A stretch of DNA of 64,000 bases from Mugil cephalus (lineage: Eukaryota > Chordata > Actinopteri > Mugiliformes > Mugilidae). The notes under the pieces were generated by a model, which was given only the letters and a program-made list of their open reading frames with translations, did not search any database and had not been told where the DNA came from. Every line of letters starts with the position of its first letter. Within the stretch, counting starts at the first letter, position 1. Below are positions 62,801-64,000 of this stretch, piece after piece. The stretch is taken from assembly GCF_022458985.1 (NCBI RefSeq), contig NC_061789.1, forward strand, positions 4,133,501 to 4,197,500, given 5' to 3'. Position numbers and translations under genes: made by a program.

Positions 62801-63946
62801 AATTAGAAGCCTCCGTTTAATTACCAGCCTCATGTAAATGAGATTTTACAGAAGTATCAGCTGCATAGTTAGAACCAGAGCTTGTCGTGGAAAAACTCAA
62901 CGAGTGAGAGTTGTTGAGATTAATGATTCAGACTCAGTTGTTGGTTTATTTGCAGATATTCTGCACAGAATGAGACACAGAGTAAAACCCAGAGAGGACA
63001 AGTTTTATAGTCCACGCTCAGGTTTGTTCCACGTGGATCTGGTGAAAGTGAACTTTCCACGTCTTGACTCACCTTCTTTCTGCATAGAAAAGGGGTGAGA
63101 AGGTCAAGAGGAAGTGTGAGCGGAGTCAAACTAAAAGGTTTCTGCACAGAAAATGTAACGTGATGCTGCACTTTTTATGAACTTTCGCTGAACTTCTGCT
63201 GAACTTATTTTGACTTGTTATGAACTCGTGTCGGTTAAAAGGTCATTTACGCAAATACAGACGGTGTTTATGAGAGAAGTAAAAATACAAATGTAATTTT
63301 CCATCACAAGTTAACATAATTATACATTTTCATTACTTAACATGTGGTTGGATCAGTTTAGTTATTAAGTTATTAAGTGTCTTAGTCCTTAAGTGATTTT
63401 ATATTCTGTCAAGAACAAGAACCTCACTTAGAAGTTTAGTTTTTTATTTTAGATTTGTCTCGACTGTAGAAACAGACAATTCAATAACCTCAATTCTTCA
63501 GAAACGCAAAATGTGAATAAAATGGAAGAGCCACACATAAATGTCCAACCAGCTACCTCCATCTTATCCTCACATGTCCAGCTTTATTTATTTATTTTTT
63601 TGGTTTTGGTAACTTCAGCCTTCCTGTAACAGTGACGTTTTCAGAGCCCTGTAAGCCGTGACTTAGCACAGGCCATTAAAGAAGTCTGGCTGTTTTCTGG
63701 GCTAATTCGCTCTCGCCGCATTAAAGGGGACATCTGTTTTCTCACCGTGCGCGCCGCCGTGTTTTGTGTCCACAGAGCAGTCCAGACGTGATGACCTGGA
63801 GTCCCTCGGCTACGTCCTCATGTACTTCAACCTGGGCTCGCTCCCGTGGCAGGGCCTGAAGGCTGCGACCAAGAGACAGAAGTACGAACGCATCAGCGAG
63901 AAGAAAATGTCCACGCCCATCGAGGTTCTGTGCAAAGGTTACCCTT
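59801..63946 (+). CDS. csnk1e: Casein kinase 1 epsilon, N-terminal 245 residues, cut by the window edge
   Basis: Join: 59801..59876, 60077..60187, 60321..60469, 61399..61627, 63776..63946, then donor CCTT|GTAAGT; the gene continues beyond the window. The start-codon exon begins at 59786 after TTTGACAG. Kinase features: P-loop GSGSFG at 16-21, lysine 38 in VAIKLE, catalytic HRDVKPDN with Asp128, DFG with Asp149, and the CK1 signature [12 protein letters not shown]. The SIN motif of the APE position (SINTHLG) is present. Residues K8, GANIA, KFYKMM and GIPSIKWCG match CSNK1E; CSNK1D has R8, GTDIA, KIYKMM and GIPTIRWCG. The kinase phosphorylates PER proteins and Wnt/Dishevelled components. The C-terminal regulatory tail is outside the window. 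Confidence 0.95.
60470..61398 (+). other. csnk1e: csnk1e intron 4
   Basis: About 0.93 kb between kinase exons. It contains C- and CT-rich simple stretches (around 60581-60590 and 60700-60722). No exon or repeat family recognised. Confidence 0.75.
61628..63775 (+). other. csnk1e: csnk1e intron 5
   Basis: About 2.15 kb. A 14-base perfect palindrome, TTCCCGATCGGGAA, lies at 62629-62642. No coding exon was recognised; short ORFs here have no family features. Confidence 0.75.
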
Positions 63947-64000
63947 GTAAGTGAACCTCGTAGAGTTACATAAACAGTCGTCAGCTGTTCTGAGCCGCCG

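Noticed and set aside
59801..63946. Assignment as csnk1d
   Set aside because: K8, GANIA, KFYKMM and GIPSIKWCG are epsilon residues; delta differs at each.

Overview
This window is vertebrate, almost certainly teleost-fish, nuclear DNA. It holds four multi-exon protein genes with GT-AG introns, AATAAA polyadenylation signals, CA/TG and GGA microsatellites and several families of short inverted-repeat elements typical of fish genomes. No bacterial, phage, organellar or CRISPR features were seen.

Layout: (1) about 1-2300, AT-rich DNA with one unassigned ORF and probably the 3' UTR of cdc42ep1. (2) 2301-6320, cdc42ep1 on the minus strand, a CRIB-domain Cdc42 effector with two coding exons. (3) about 6321-20400, a 14 kb gene-poor interval with a minisatellite and dispersed repeats. 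(4) 20723-38555, card10 (CARMA3) on the plus strand, rebuilt as 24 coding exons giving 1033 codons plus stop, with CARD, coiled coil, PDZ, SH3-like and guanylate-kinase-like regions. (5) 41614-53500, tnrc6b (a GW182 protein) on the plus strand, rebuilt as 20 coding exons giving 2104 codons plus stop, with N-terminal GW-rich, Q-rich, PAM2 and RRM regions and a C-terminal silencing tail. (6) 55.6 kb to the window end, csnk1e (casein kinase 1 epsilon) on the plus strand, cut off by the window edge after residue 245. Every exon junction used here keeps the reading frame; one card10 intron needs a GC-AG splice pair.

The gene set matches human 22q13.1 (CDC42EP1, CARD10, TNRC6B, CSNK1E), including the divergent CDC42EP1/CARD10 arrangement. 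The 17q25 paralogs (CDC42EP4, CARD14, TNRC6C, CSNK1D) form a parallel set, and diagnostic residues favour the 22q13 members here. The four proteins are not one pathway. They act in Cdc42/actin signalling, NF-kappaB scaffolding (CARD10-BCL10-MALT1), microRNA silencing, and circadian/Wnt kinase signalling.

I found no new biological system. The points most worth checking are the GC-AG intron in the CARD region of card10, a degenerate repeat array carrying nuclear-receptor-like DR1 sites around card10 exon 2, glycine expansions in Tnrc6b, runs of symmetric exons in tnrc6b, upstream ORFs in tnrc6b and csnk1e, and inverted-repeat elements inside introns.
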